Assembly (NCBI GenBank): GCA_016712375.1
Contig: JADJRE010000006.1
Span: 1 to 64,000, forward strand
DNA: 64,000 bases
DNA from: Rhodospirillales bacterium
GTDB lineage: Bacteria > Pseudomonadota > Alphaproteobacteria > Rhodospirillales > Defluviicoccaceae
Direction: 5' to 3'
Position numbers and translations under genes: made by a program
Notes under the pieces: model-generated
Seen by the model: only the letters and a program-made list of their open reading frames with translations
Databases searched by the model: none
Told to the model about the DNA's origin: nothing
In this document: positions 28,109 to 37,545 of the stretch, piece by piece
Layout of the letters: each line of letters opens with the position of its first letter
Numbering within the stretch: the stretch's first letter is position 1

Positions 28109-28507
28109 TCACCCAACGGCCTTGACGTTGATCGCTTTCGCCGGCGCCGGCTGCGCCTTCGGCAACCTCAGCCGCAACACACCGTCAGTCAACTCCGCCT
28201 CGATCTTGTCCGCGTCGATTGCCTCTGACAGGGTGAATGTCCGTTCATAGTCGCCGTCCCGGTACTCTGCGTGAGTCAAAGAGTAGCCTTGCGGCGGCTG
28301 CGCTCGCGAACGGCCGCTGACCGTCAACACCCGCTTTTCCAGGGTAACGCTCAGCGCCTCGCCATCAACGCCTGGCAGCTCAAGAGATAGAAACAGTGCG
28401 TCCTTGTTTTCGTAGATGTCCGCTGCTGGCAGAAACACAGGAACGTTTCGAGTGGTTTCGGCACCGCGCTGGTGAGTCGCGCGCGGATCGCCCGAGATGT
28501 CGGCCAT
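28109..28507 (-). CDS. Hsp20/alpha-crystallin small heat-shock protein (second of pair)
   Basis: A holdase that keeps unfolding proteins soluble. The alpha-crystallin domain covers about residues 28-118 of 132, with LFLSLELPGVDGEALSVTLE and the closing DGVLRLRLPKA (GxLxLxxPK). The short C-terminal tail ends KAINVKAVG, including an I-x-V motif that docks into neighbouring subunits. The start at 28507 has GAGGAGGG six bases upstream and lies 14 bases after the first hsp20 gene. Only about one third of its residues match its neighbour by eye, so the two probably form hetero-oligomers or have different clients. Confidence 0.9.
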   Translation of the reverse strand: MADISGDPRATHQRGAETTRNVPVFLPAADIYENKDALFLSLELPGVDGEALSVTLEKRVLTVSGRSRAQPPQGYSLTHAEYRDGDYERTFTLSEAIDADKIEAELTDGVLRLRLPKAQPAPAKAINVKAVG

Positions 28508-28521
28508 GCGTCCCTCCTCGT

Positions 28522-28965
28522 TCAAGATTTGGCGGTGATGTTGATTTTGCGCGGCTTGTCAGTTTCCGGGCGTGGCAATTCGACGCTGAGAACGCCGTGC
28601 TGCACTGAGGCTTTCACGTGATCTGGATCGACGGCATATGGCAGCTCGATCACCCGCGAGAATGGGCCATAAGTGCGCTCACGCCGGTGCCAGCTCGTTT
28701 CTCCGCCGGGGGCCTCGGGCGAACGGCTGCCCTTCAGCGTGAGGGTGTTTTGATGCACCGTCAGATCGACGGCATCAAGCTTCACCCCTGGTATCTCGGC
28801 GGTGATGATGAGACCATCCGGTGCCCGCCAGATATTGACGGGAGGAAACTCGGCCGCGGGGGTCCACCGCTGATCCCCGAAGGCGCGATTGACCTCATCC
28901 TGAATGCGGCGGAGCGTTGCCAAGGGCTCTCCCCATAGGTCCGCTCCCGGGGCATACCTGACCAT
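28522..28965 (-). CDS. Hsp20/alpha-crystallin small heat-shock protein (first of pair)
   Basis: A 147-residue small heat-shock protein with an N-terminal arm (LATLRRIQDEVNRAFGDQ), the alpha-crystallin domain (ITAEIPGVKLDAVDLTVHQN to HGVLSVELPRPE) and the I-x-I tail RKINITAKS. GAGGAGG stands seven bases before the ATG at 28965, fixing the start. A TTGAG-like and a CCATACAT-like element 15 bases apart at 29045-29073, minus strand, could be a heat-shock promoter but the match is weak. Confidence 0.92.
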   Translation of the reverse strand: MVRYAPGADLWGEPLATLRRIQDEVNRAFGDQRWTPAAEFPPVNIWRAPDGLIITAEIPGVKLDAVDLTVHQNTLTLKGSRSPEAPGGETSWHRRERTYGPFSRVIELPYAVDPDHVKASVQHGVLSVELPRPETDKPRKINITAKS

Positions 28966-29068
28966 ATTCTCCTCCTCTATGGTATCGGCCCGTCCGATCA
29001 ACACACTACTCGCCGGCGCTATCCTTCGTGCGCCGCCGCCGGAGATGTATGGACGTGGTGAAGGTTAC

Positions 29069-30214
29069 TCAACCCCTGCGGGATCGTCGGACCGGCGGAC
29101 GCGCGGCTGAGCTTCGCAAAGGTGCTGTCTGTCCTGCATTTGTTACTCGCTGGTCTCCGCGGACATCGTCGAGCATGTCGCGTCCCAGTCTTTCGGAGAA
29201 GCCGAAAAAGTGGAAGGTGGCGCGCAGATGCTTCGGAAGCGGCGCGGTGACCTGCAACTCTCCTCCACCGGGGTGCGGGAAGCGGAGTGTTCGAGCGTGC
29301 AGGTGCAGGCGCTCGCCGATCCCTTCTCCCTCCAGGAAGGCGGCAGCACCGCCATACTTGCCGTCACCAAGGATGGGTGTGCCAAGCACGGCGCAGTGCG
29401 CGCGGAGCTGGTGGGTCCGACCGGTAAGCGGGTGCAGTGCGAGCCAGGCAGCCCGGCGGCCGGCGCGCTCGACGACGCGGTACTCGGTCACGGCACGCAG
29501 TCCCGCCTCATCCGCGCCGACCCGTTCTCCAGCAACGCCGAAGCGCTTGGCCAGTGGCTGGTCAATCCGCCCCTGCTGAAGCGCCGGCGCGCCGATCACG
29601 ACTGCCCAGTAAAGCTTGTCCACCCGCCCGTCACGAAAGGCGCGGGTCAGCAAGGCGGCAGCGTTGGCGGAGCGGGCCAACAGCAGAACGCCGGACGTGT
29701 CCTTGTCCAGCCGATGCACCAGCCGCGGCCGATCGCCGTCGAACGCAAGAGCGTCAAGCATGCCATCGAGATGCCGGTCGGTCTTCGATCCTCCCTGCAC
29801 CGCCAGGCCGGCGGGCTTGTCGATAACGATGATATGGCCGTCCCGGTGCAGCACGCGAGCCCGCAGATCGGCGGCTTCGCCGGCGTCAGGCGGTCGGCTG
29901 CGGCGCGGAGGCCGATCAGTAGCAGAAGCGTGCACGATTGGCGGCACCCGCACGCACTGGCCGACCTCCAGCCGTTCGCCTGCCTTGGCGCGGCGGCCGT
30001 CGACGCGAACCTGGCCGGTGCGCAGCAGCCGCTCCAGCAGACCATGGGCAACGCCCGGCCAACGCCGTTTGAACCACCGGTCCAGGCGCAACCCATCCTC
30101 GTCGTCAGCAACGGCGATCGGCTCGGAGCGAGCGTCCGCGTCGCCCGCAGCGGCCACGTCCTCAATATCGATTGTCTCGTCCTCCGCCCGCGGCGGTAAC
30201 GGCTCGATGCTCAT
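29069..30214 (-). CDS. rluC: RluA-family 23S rRNA pseudouridine synthase (RluC type)
   Basis: The 381-residue enzyme isomerises uridines in 23S rRNA. An acidic N-terminal arm of about 35 residues precedes an S4 RNA-binding domain (LRLDRWFKRRWPGVAHGLLE) and the catalytic domain with the motif HRLDKDTSGVLLLAR (catalytic Asp at about residue 175) and HPLTGRTHQLRAHC. The C-terminal 40 residues beyond the family end are Arg-rich. The ATG at 30214 overlaps the rarA stop by four bases (ATGA), so translation is coupled to rarA. RluC specifically, as opposed to RluD, is inferred from context. Confidence 0.88.
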   Translation of the reverse strand: MSIEPLPPRAEDETIDIEDVAAAGDADARSEPIAVADDEDGLRLDRWFKRRWPGVAHGLLERLLRTGQVRVDGRRAKAGERLEVGQCVRVPPIVHASATDRPPRRSRPPDAGEAADLRARVLHRDGHIIVIDKPAGLAVQGGSKTDRHLDGMLDALAFDGDRPRLVHRLDKDTSGVLLLARSANAAALLTRAFRDGRVDKLYWAVVIGAPALQQGRIDQPLAKRFGVAGERVGADEAGLRAVTEYRVVERAGRRAAWLALHPLTGRTHQLRAHCAVLGTPILGDGKYGGAAAFLEGEGIGERLHLHARTLRFPHPGGGELQVTAPLPKHLRATFHFFGFSERLGRDMLDDVRGDQRVTNAGQTAPLRSSAARPPVRRSRRG

Positions 30215-31526
30215 TCCTGCTCCTTGCGGGCGCGCATCTTTGCCCAGTAGGCGAGCCGTGCTGCGATCTCCCGCTCGAAGCCGCGCTCGCTCGGATGATA
30301 GAGCTGCTGGCGCTCAATCCCATCAGGAAAGTAATTCTGGCCGGAGAACCCGTCCGGCGCGTTGTGGTCGTACTCGTAGCCCCGCCCGTAGCCGAGATCC
30401 TTCATCAGCCGCGTTGGCGCGTTCAGGATGTGCTTGGGCGGCATCAGTGAGCCGCTCTCCCGCGCCAGCCGCAGCGACGCACCTTGCGCCTTGTACGCGG
30501 CGTTCGACTTTGGCGCCGCGCCGAGAAAGATCACGCACTGCACCAGCGCCAGTTCCCCCTCCGGCGAGCCAAGCCGCTCATACGCCTCCCAGGCCGCCAG
30601 CGCCTGCACCAACGCCTGCGGATCCGCGAGGCCAACGTCCTCGACGGCAAAGCGTACCAGCCGGCGAGCGATATAGCGGGGGTCTTCGCCGCCGTCGATC
30701 ATCCGCGCGAACCAGTAGAGCGCGGCGTCGGTGTCGGATCCGCGCAACGCCTTGTGCAGTGCACTGATGAGATTGTAGTGCCCCTCCTGGGCCTTGTCGT
30801 ACAGAGGCATCCGACGCTGGGCGATCGCCGTTAATCCGGAAGTATCCAGCGGCGGCTCTGCCGGCAGCTCGGCCAGCGCCTCAACCAGGTTCAGCAGGTA
30901 ACGGCCGTCACCGTCGGCGATCGCGCGCAACGCGGCACGTGCCTCCGCCTCCAGCGGCAGCGGACGTCCGAGCACCGCTTCGGCGTGTTCAGGATCTGTT
31001 CCAGCGCGCAATCGTCAAGCCGGTTGAGCACAAGCACCCGGGCCCGCGACAGCAGCGGCGGGTTGAGCTCGAATGACGGATTCTCGGTGGTGGCGCCGAC
31101 CAGGATGACCGTGCCGTCTTCGACATATGGCAGGAAGCCGTCCTGCTGCGCGCGATTGAAGCGGTGGATCTCGTCGATGAACAGTAACGTGCCGCGGCCA
31201 GCTTCGCGCCGCGGCCGCGCCTCGTCAAACACCCGGCGCAGGTCGGCGACGCCGGAGAACACTGCCGACAGCGGCACGAATTCGAGATCGGTGTGCTGCG
31301 CCAGCAGCCGGGCGATGGTTGTTTTGCCGCAGCCGGGCGGCCCCCATAGGATCATCGAGGCGAGCTTGCCGGTGGCCAGCATCCGACCGATCGGAGCCTC
31401 CGGCGCCAGCAGATGATCCTGCCCGACCACTTCCTCCAGCCGCTTCGGGCGCAGACGGTCGGCCAGCGGCTGCGGCGCCAGGGTGCGAAACAGCGAAGGC
31501 TCCTCGCCCGTCCCCTTGCGCGCCAC
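30211..31526 (-). CDS. rarA: RarA (MgsA) AAA+ replication-associated ATPase, one frameshift
   Basis: RarA acts at stalled or gapped forks with SSB. Walker A is WGPPGCGKTT, Walker B LLFIDEIHRFN and sensor 1 GATTENPSFELN. After ALEQIL the frame shifts near 30987, and the protein continues AEAVLGRPLPLEAEARA into the C-terminal tetramerisation domain (EGHYNLISALHKALRGSDTD, MPPKHILNAPTRLMKDLGYG). Length is one base short of a multiple of three, fitting one missing base. The GTG at 31526 is the best start: it comes one base after the degP stop. Corrected length about 438 residues. Confidence 0.9.
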
Positions 31527-31527
31527 C

Positions 31528-33031
31528 TCAGCCGCCGAAGACGAGGTTGAAGCGCTGGTCGCCTCGACCGACGACGATCTGCCACTGCTGGACACGCCGG
31601 CCAACCTGCTTGCGCAGCGAAGAAGGGGATGAAACCTCCTCGCCGTTGATGACCAGGATGCGATCGCCGGTTTGCAGACCTATGCGTTCCGCCGGACTAC
31701 CCGGGCGCACGCTGAGCACGACGACCCCCCGGTAGAAGCGCTCTGTCCCCAGTTCCTCGGCCAGGGCCGGCGACAGGTTGGCGACGGTGGCGCCGGATAA
31801 GGGCTGCGATCCGCCGAGTTCCACCGCATTACGCGGCGGATCCTCCGGGGCGGAACGCAGTGGCAGGTCAACGTTGCGTTGACTGCCGGCGTGCCACAGC
31901 AAGATTTCAGCGCTGCCCCCCATCGGCAGAGTGGCGACACGGTATCCGAGCGCCTGCGGATCATCCACCGGCTTGCCGTTCACCTCCAGCACCACGTCGC
32001 CGGTACGGATACCGGCACGATCGGCCGGTCCGCCATTGGCAACCTCCTCGATCAGCACCCCCGCTGGCCGGCGCATGCCGAGCGCCTGCGCCACGTCGCT
32101 AGTCACCGACAGGCCCCAGGCGCCGATCCAGGGGCGCTCCACACGGCCACCCCCAACAAACCCCGCGACCACCGAGTGGACCATGTTCGACGGCACGGCG
32201 AAACCGATGCCGATCGAACCCCCCACTCTTCGAGTAGATGGCGGTATTGATGCCAATCAGCCGGCCACTGATGTCAACTAGCGCGCCACCCGAATTGCCT
32301 GGATTGATCGCCGCATCGGTCTGGATGAAGAAGTTGAGGTCGCTGATGCCGACCCGGGTTCGCGCCTCGGCGGAGACAATGCCGCTGGTCACTGTTTGGC
32401 CGACGCCGAACGGATTGCCAATCGCCAGCACCAGATCACCCACCTCGACGGTGTCGGAATCGCGGAATTCGATGAATGGCAGCCGTTCGCCCCCGGTGTC
32501 GACCTTGAGGACGGCGATGTCGGTACGCTCGTCCGATCCCACCAAGCGAGCCGCGAATTCGCGACGGTCGGCCAGCACCGTGGTAATCTCGTCGGCGCCG
32601 GCGACCACGTGGTGGTTGGTGACGATCGTACCATCCGCGGCGACGATCACCCCGGAGCCCAGCGAATTCTCTACTCGCTGACGGGGCAGGCCGAGTGAGA
32701 AGTTCTCGCCGAAGAAGCGGCGAAAGAATGGATCATCAAGGAAGGGCGACGGGCCGGCGCGAACGACGCGACGGCTATAGATGTTTACCACGGCGGGTGC
32801 GGCGATCCGTACCACCGGCGCGAACGACAGCTGAATCTGCTGCGCACTCTCCGGCACCGACGTTTGTGCGCACGCCACCGACATGGCGGAAAACGTACCG
32901 ATGAGCAGGACTAGTGCCGCTGCACGATGGAGCGCCGGCCGGCGCTTAGCGGCAACGAACCAGCATTCAGGAGAGGCCGGGGATCGCCCCGTCCCGGCCG
33001 ACCGGCCGCCAGTTTTTGCCGGTCGCCCCAC
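31528..33031 (-). CDS. degP: DegP/DegQ-type periplasmic serine endoprotease, one frameshift
   Basis: Degrades and refolds misfolded envelope proteins. A signal peptide (AAALVLLIGTFSAMSVACAQ) precedes a trypsin-like domain with the triad His in VTNHHVVAG, Asp in ERTDIAVLKV and Ser in NPGNSGGALVDI. One extra T in the GGGGGGTT run near 32219 shifts the frame between YSKSGG and IGIGFAVPSN. Two PDZ domains follow (GVLIEEVANGGPADRAGIRT and VVLSVRPGSPAERIGLQTGD). The start is poorly fixed; 33031 is the only ATG before the signal peptide, 15 bases after the rplQ stop. Corrected length about 500 residues. Confidence 0.9.
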
Positions 33032-33046
33032 GTCGGTACCGCCGTA

Positions 33047-33481
33047 TCACCGCGCCTCGGCGGCTGCGGCCGCCTCGAGCTGCGCAGCATGCCGCGCCTT
33101 GTCCTCTGCGCCCTTCGCCGCCGGATCGCGGTCTACCAGCTCGATTATCGCGAGCGGCGCGTTGTCGCCGTAGCGGAACCCGGCTTTCAACACCCGCGTA
33201 TAGCCACCCGGCCGCTGCCGGTAGCGTTCGGCGAGCGCCCCGAAGACCTTGCCGACAACCGGCTCGTCTTGCAGAAAGGAGATGGCCCGACGACGCGAAT
33301 GCAGTCCGCCGCGCTTGCCGAGCGTGATCATCTTCTCGGCTATTCCACGGAGCTCCTTGGCCTTCGGCAGGGTGGTCATGATCTGCTCATGGCGAAGCAG
33401 GGATACGGCCATGTTGGCGAACATCGCCGACCGGTGGGTGCTGGTACGAGAGAGCTTGCGCCCGCTCATGCGATGACGCAT
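33047..33481 (-). CDS. rplQ: 50S ribosomal protein L17
   Basis: Large-subunit protein near the exit tunnel. The N-terminus MRHRMSGRKLSRTSTHR is characteristic, with TTLPKAKELRGIAEKMITLG in the middle and a C-terminus extended by an alanine/glutamate-rich tail (AAQLEAAAAAEAR) beyond the bacterial core. 144 residues. It ends the alpha operon, 31 bases after rpoA, and leads into degP. Confidence 0.97.
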   Translation of the reverse strand: MRHRMSGRKLSRTSTHRSAMFANMAVSLLRHEQIMTTLPKAKELRGIAEKMITLGKRGGLHSRRRAISFLQDEPVVGKVFGALAERYRQRPGGYTRVLKAGFRYGDNAPLAIIELVDRDPAAKGAEDKARHAAQLEAAAAAEAR

Positions 33482-33512
33482 CAGGTATTCTCCTGTCGGT
33501 GAAAGGCCTGCC

Positions 33513-34529
33513 TCAAAACGGCTCTTCCAGCCGCTTCGCCAGTTCCTCGATATTTTCCGGCGGCCAGTTGGGGATCTCCATGCCCAGTTGCAGGCCCATC
33601 TGCGCCAGAACTTCCTTGATCTCGTTCAGCGACTTGCGCCCGAAGTTGGGCGTCCGCAGCATGTCCGCCTCGGTCTTCTGCACGAGGTCGCCGATGTAGA
33701 TGATATTGTCGTTCTTCAGGCAGTTGGCAGAGCGAACAGACAATTCGAGTTCGTCAACCTTCCGCAACAGATTCTTGTTAAACGGCAGCTCATCCCTGCG
33801 GTCTTCCTCGACCGCCGTCTGCGGCTCTTCGAAGTTGATGAATAGCTGCAGCTGATCCTGCAGGATCCGTGCGGCCAGCGCGACCGCGTCTTCCGGAGTA
33901 ACGGCGCCGTTGGTGACCAACTCCAGCGACAGCTTGTCGTGGTCGGTGACCTGGCCGACGCGGGTGTTCTCAACCTTGTAGGCGACCTTGCGCACCGGCG
34001 AGTAGACCGAGTCAACCGGGATCAGGCCGATCGGCATGTCTTCGGTGCGCCCGGCACCAGCCGGTACATATCCTTTGCCATTCTCGACAACCAGTTCCAT
34101 CGCCAGCCGTGCGCCATCATCGAGCGTGCAGATAACAAGACCTGGATTCATCACCTCGATATCGTGGCCGGTCGAGATCATGCCGGCAGTGACCTCACCC
34201 GGCCCCTCGGCAGTCAAGGTCACCCGCTTTGGCCCCTCACCACCCATCCGCAGCGCCAGCGTCTTGATGTTCAGCACGATGTCCGTGACGTCCTCGCGAA
34301 CACCTGGAATGGTCGAAAATTCGTGCAACACGCCATCGATTCGAAGCGCGGTTACGGCCGCACCCTGCAACGAGGACAGCAGCACTCGCCGCAGCGCGTT
34401 GCCAAGAGTCAACCCGAACCCGCGTTCCAGCGGCTCGGCGACGATGGTCGCCACGCGGCTGGGATCGGAGCCCGGCACGCCGTCGAGCTTCGTCGGCTTG
34501 ATCAGAGTCTGCCAGTTCTTTTGAATCAC
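33513..34529 (-). CDS. rpoA: RNA polymerase alpha subunit
   Basis: Assembly platform of RNA polymerase. The N-terminal domain (ERGFGLTLGNALRRVLLSSL) dimerises and holds beta and beta-prime; the C-terminal domain (LELSVRSANCLKNDNIIYIG, then NFGRKSLNEIKEVLAQMGL) contacts DNA and activators. The GTG at 34529 is preferred, with AAAGG seven bases before, because the protein then begins (M)IQKNWQTLIKPTKL and has 338 residues, the usual alphaproteobacterial length. An in-frame ATG five codons upstream is the alternative. Confidence 0.96.
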   Translation of the reverse strand: MIQKNWQTLIKPTKLDGVPGSDPSRVATIVAEPLERGFGLTLGNALRRVLLSSLQGAAVTALRIDGVLHEFSTIPGVREDVTDIVLNIKTLALRMGGEGPKRVTLTAEGPGEVTAGMISTGHDIEVMNPGLVICTLDDGARLAMELVVENGKGYVPAGAGRTEDMPIGLIPVDSVYSPVRKVAYKVENTRVGQVTDHDKLSLELVTNGAVTPEDAVALAARILQDQLQLFINFEEPQTAVEEDRRDELPFNKNLLRKVDELELSVRSANCLKNDNIIYIGDLVQKTEADMLRTPNFGRKSLNEIKEVLAQMGLQLGMEIPNWPPENIEELAKRLEEPF

Positions 34530-34643
34530 GAGACGACCTTTCATCGCACCAAACAACAGCATCGGCCGAGCGAATGCCCCCTTGCGTCGCCGCCGACGAT
34601 GGCGACGGCGGACGCGTCTTCGGCGTGGCCTAGCTGGCCCCGC

Positions 34644-35036
34644 TCACACGCGCCGGCGCTTGCGCGGTCGACAGCCGTTGTGCGGGATGGGGGTAACGTC
34701 GCGAATGGCGGTGATGGTAAATCCGACCGCCTGCAACGCTCGCAGCGCCGACTCACGTCCTGCGCCGGGCCCCTTCACCTCCACCTCCAGTGTTTTCATG
34801 CCGTGGTCCATGGCTTTCCGGCCGGCATCCTCGGCGGCAACCTGCGCCGCGTATGGCGTCGATTTGCGCGATCCCTTGAACCCCTGTCCGCCGGCCGAAG
34901 ACCAAGCGATTGAATTGCCCTGCACGTCGGTGATCGTCACCACCGTATTGTTGAAAGTCGCATTGATGTGTGCGACCCCCGAGACAATGTTCCGTCGCTC
35001 ACGCTTCTTTGGGCGCTGCGTCGCAGCCTTGGCCAT
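34644..35036 (-). CDS. rpsK: 30S ribosomal protein S11
   Basis: Platform protein of the small subunit, 130 residues. Conserved stretches are NIVSGVAHINATFNNTVVTI, WSSAGGQGFKGSRKSTPYAA and the end IRDVTPIPHNGCRPRKRRRV. It precedes rpoA by 114 bases; rpsD, which follows rpsK in enterobacteria, is absent, as in most alphaproteobacteria. Confidence 0.97.
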   Translation of the reverse strand: MAKAATQRPKKRERRNIVSGVAHINATFNNTVVTITDVQGNSIAWSSAGGQGFKGSRKSTPYAAQVAAEDAGRKAMDHGMKTLEVEVKGPGAGRESALRALQAVGFTITAIRDVTPIPHNGCRPRKRRRV

Positions 35037-35054
35037 CCGCTGATCCTGCCTTGC

Positions 35055-35432
35055 CTACTTAGTGACTTTTTTCTTGCCTGCAATTGGCTTCGCCGGACCC
35101 TTTCGAGTGCGGGCGTTGGTGTGGGTCCGCTGACCGTGCACTGGTAGACCGCGACGATGGCGCAAGCCGCGATAGCAGCCCAGGTCCATCAGACGCTTGA
35201 TGTTCATCGCCACTTCGCGGCGCAGATCCCCTTCGACCTTGTATTCGCGGTCCACAAGTTCGCGTATGCGAAGCACCTCGGCGTCCGTCAGATCGGCAAC
35301 CCGGCGCTCGGCAGGAACGCTGGCGCGCCCGCAGATTTCCATTGCCGTCTTGCGGCCAATGCCATGAATATAGGTGAGCGCGATCTGAACGCGCTTCTGA
35401 CTGGGTATGTTGATGCCGGCGACGCGTGCCAC
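35055..35432 (-). CDS. rpsM: 30S ribosomal protein S13
   Basis: Head protein contacting the P-site tRNA and bridging to the large subunit. Begins VARVAGINIPSQKRVQIAL from a GTG start at 35432 with AGAGGG five bases upstream; the helix-two-turn-helix GIGRKTAMEIC and the basic tail GQRTHTNARTRKGPAKPIAG are typical. 125 residues. rpmJ does not precede it. Confidence 0.96.
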   Translation of the reverse strand: MARVAGINIPSQKRVQIALTYIHGIGRKTAMEICGRASVPAERRVADLTDAEVLRIRELVDREYKVEGDLRREVAMNIKRLMDLGCYRGLRHRRGLPVHGQRTHTNARTRKGPAKPIAGKKKVTK

Positions 35433-35527
35433 TGGGAACCCTCTTATCCTTTTGATTAAGATGCAAGCGGAAAGGTTTATGAAGCGGGCGGAGAGTATAG
35501 TCCCAGCACCGTTGCGGTCAACCCGTC

Positions 35528-36190
35528 CTAACCCGCTCGTACGCACTCCTTCAGCGCACTCGTGACCTGCGCCGTCACCTGATCGATGCTACGCATGCCG
35601 TCGATGCGGCGCACCAGACCACCCTTGTCGTAGTACGCGATGATCGGCTCGGTCTGCGCGTGGTACTCCTTCAGCCGGGCGCGCACGGTTTCGGCGTTGT
35701 CATCAGCCCGCCGCACGAACCTGCTGGCGCCGCAAACGTCGCATATTCCTTCGATCTTCGGCCGCTTGAAGCTGTCGTGATAACCTTCGCCGCAGTTCGC
35801 GCATGTTAAGCGACCGGAAATCCGCTCCACCATCGCCTCGTCATCCACGTCGATGGAAAGCACAGTGTCGAGCTTCAGGCCCTTCTTCGCCAGCATCTCG
35901 TCCAATGCCGACGCCTGCGCCAACGTACGTGGGAAACCATCCAAGATAAAGCCGCCGCGGCAGTCGTCACGATCGAGCCGGCGGTCGATCATCCCGACGA
36001 TCATCTCGTCCGGAACCAGCCTGCCTGCCTTCATCAGGGCGTCCGCTTGTTGCCCACGCGGACTGCCGCTACGTACCTCGGCGCGTAGCATGTCGCCGGT
36101 CGACAACTGCAGGACATGGAAGTTTTCCTCGATGCGTTTCGCCTGCGTTCCTTTTCCAGCGCCGGGGGCCCCCAGCAGCACAAGGTTCAT
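35528..36190 (-). CDS. adk: Adenylate kinase
   Basis: Interconverts ATP + AMP and 2 ADP. The P-loop is LGAPGAGKGTQAKR at the N-terminus, followed by QLSTGDMLRAEV (AMP site) and GFILDGFPRTLAQA. The LID domain is the long form with a four-cysteine zinc site, CANC and CDVC, flanking KRPKIEG. 220 residues. The ATG overlaps the secY stop (ATGA at 36187-36190) with GGAGGAAAGG upstream, so expression is coupled to secY. Confidence 0.97.
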   Translation of the reverse strand: MNLVLLGAPGAGKGTQAKRIEENFHVLQLSTGDMLRAEVRSGSPRGQQADALMKAGRLVPDEMIVGMIDRRLDRDDCRGGFILDGFPRTLAQASALDEMLAKKGLKLDTVLSIDVDDEAMVERISGRLTCANCGEGYHDSFKRPKIEGICDVCGASRFVRRADDNAETVRARLKEYHAQTEPIIAYYDKGGLVRRIDGMRSIDQVTAQVTSALKECVRAG

Positions 36191-37530
36191 CCTTTCCTCC
36201 CTCGCAACTTGGCCTTTTTGATCAGACCTTCGTATTGATGCGCCAACAGGTGGGACTGCACCTGAGCGACGGTGTCCATGGTGACCGTAACGACGATCAA
36301 CAAGCTGGTGCCCCCGAAATAAAAGGGGACCGAGAACCGCGAGATCAGGATCTCCGGCAAGATGCAAACAATCGCCAGATAGGCCGCACCGATGACTGTC
36401 AACCGAGTCAGCACCCGGTCAAGATATTCGGCGGTGTTGCGCCCGGGCCGGATCCCAGGAATGAACCCGCCATATTTCTTCAGATTGTCGGCCGTCTCGG
36501 ATGGGTTGAACACCACCGCAGTATAGAAGAAGGCAAAGAACACGATTAACGATACATAGATTATGAGATAGAGCGGCTGGCCGTGCCCCAGGTACACCGA
36601 AACCGTTGTCAGCCACTCAGGGCCAGTACCGGCCATGAAGCTGATGATGGTGATCGGCATTAACAGGATAGACGAGGCGAAGATCGGTGGAATAACACCA
36701 GAGGTGTTGATCTTCAGCGGCAGGTGGCTGCTTTCGCCGGACGTCACACGCGCGCCGACCTGTCGCTTTGGATACTGCACGACGATCCGCCGCTGCGCCC
36801 GTTCGACAAAGACGACGAAGTAGATGACGCCAATCGCCAGCACGATCAGGCCGATGATGAATGCCGCCGACAACGCTCCGGTTCGCCCAAGCTCGAGGGT
36901 GGCGACGAGGGAGTGCGGAAATTGCGCGACGATGCCGGCAAAGATGATCAGTGAGATTCCGTTGCCGATGCCTCGGGCAGTAATCTGCTCGCCCAGCCAC
37001 ATCAAGAACATCGTTCCGCCGACCAGCGTGATCACCGTGCTCAGTCGGAAGAACCAGCCGGCGTCGATCACCGCCGCGCCGACGGATGACTGCATTGCCT
37101 CAAGGCCTACCGCCAGCCCGTAGGCTTGGCCGGCAGTGATGAGAACAGTCAGATAGCGGGTGTACTGATTGATCTTCTTGCGACCCGACTCGCCCTCTTT
37201 TTTCAGCGACTCGAGGCTCGGCAGCACCGCGGTCATCAACTGCATGATGATCGACGCAGAGATATACGGCATAATGTTGAGCGCGAAAATTGTCATCCGG
37301 CCCAGCGCGCCGCCGGAGAACATATTGAACATACCGAGGATGCCGCCCGACTGACGGGCGAAGATATCAGCGATTGCCGCGGGATCGATACCGGGCAGCG
37401 GGATGTAGGTTCCCAGTCTGTAGACAATCAGGGCCCCGAGCGTGAACCAGATGCGCTTTTTCAGCTCCGTGGCCTTGCCAAAGGCCCCGAAGTTCATGCG
37501 CGATGCAAGTTGCTCGGCGGCGGACGCCAT
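36187..37530 (-). CDS. secY: Preprotein translocase channel subunit SecY
   Basis: Central pore of the Sec translocon, 447 residues with ten membrane segments. The first segment follows ELKKRIWFTLGALIVYRLGT; the plug region is in GGILGMFNMFSGGALGRMTI; conserved loops QYPKRQVGARVTSGESSHLP and the C-terminal arm SHLLAHQYEGLIKKAKLRG contact SecA and ribosomes. Placed between rplO and adk as in the standard spc operon. Confidence 0.97.
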   Translation of the reverse strand: MASAAEQLASRMNFGAFGKATELKKRIWFTLGALIVYRLGTYIPLPGIDPAAIADIFARQSGGILGMFNMFSGGALGRMTIFALNIMPYISASIIMQLMTAVLPSLESLKKEGESGRKKINQYTRYLTVLITAGQAYGLAVGLEAMQSSVGAAVIDAGWFFRLSTVITLVGGTMFLMWLGEQITARGIGNGISLIIFAGIVAQFPHSLVATLELGRTGALSAAFIIGLIVLAIGVIYFVVFVERAQRRIVVQYPKRQVGARVTSGESSHLPLKINTSGVIPPIFASSILLMPITIISFMAGTGPEWLTTVSVYLGHGQPLYLIIYVSLIVFFAFFYTAVVFNPSETADNLKKYGGFIPGIRPGRNTAEYLDRVLTRLTVIGAAYLAIVCILPEILISRFSVPFYFGGTSLLIVVTVTMDTVAQVQSHLLAHQYEGLIKKAKLRGRKG

Positions 37531-37545
37531 GCGTCTTTCTCCGAC

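Noticed and set aside
34644..35432. Absence of rpmJ, infA and rpsD from the ribosomal cluster taken as a loss
   Set aside because: These genes are commonly located elsewhere in alphaproteobacteria.
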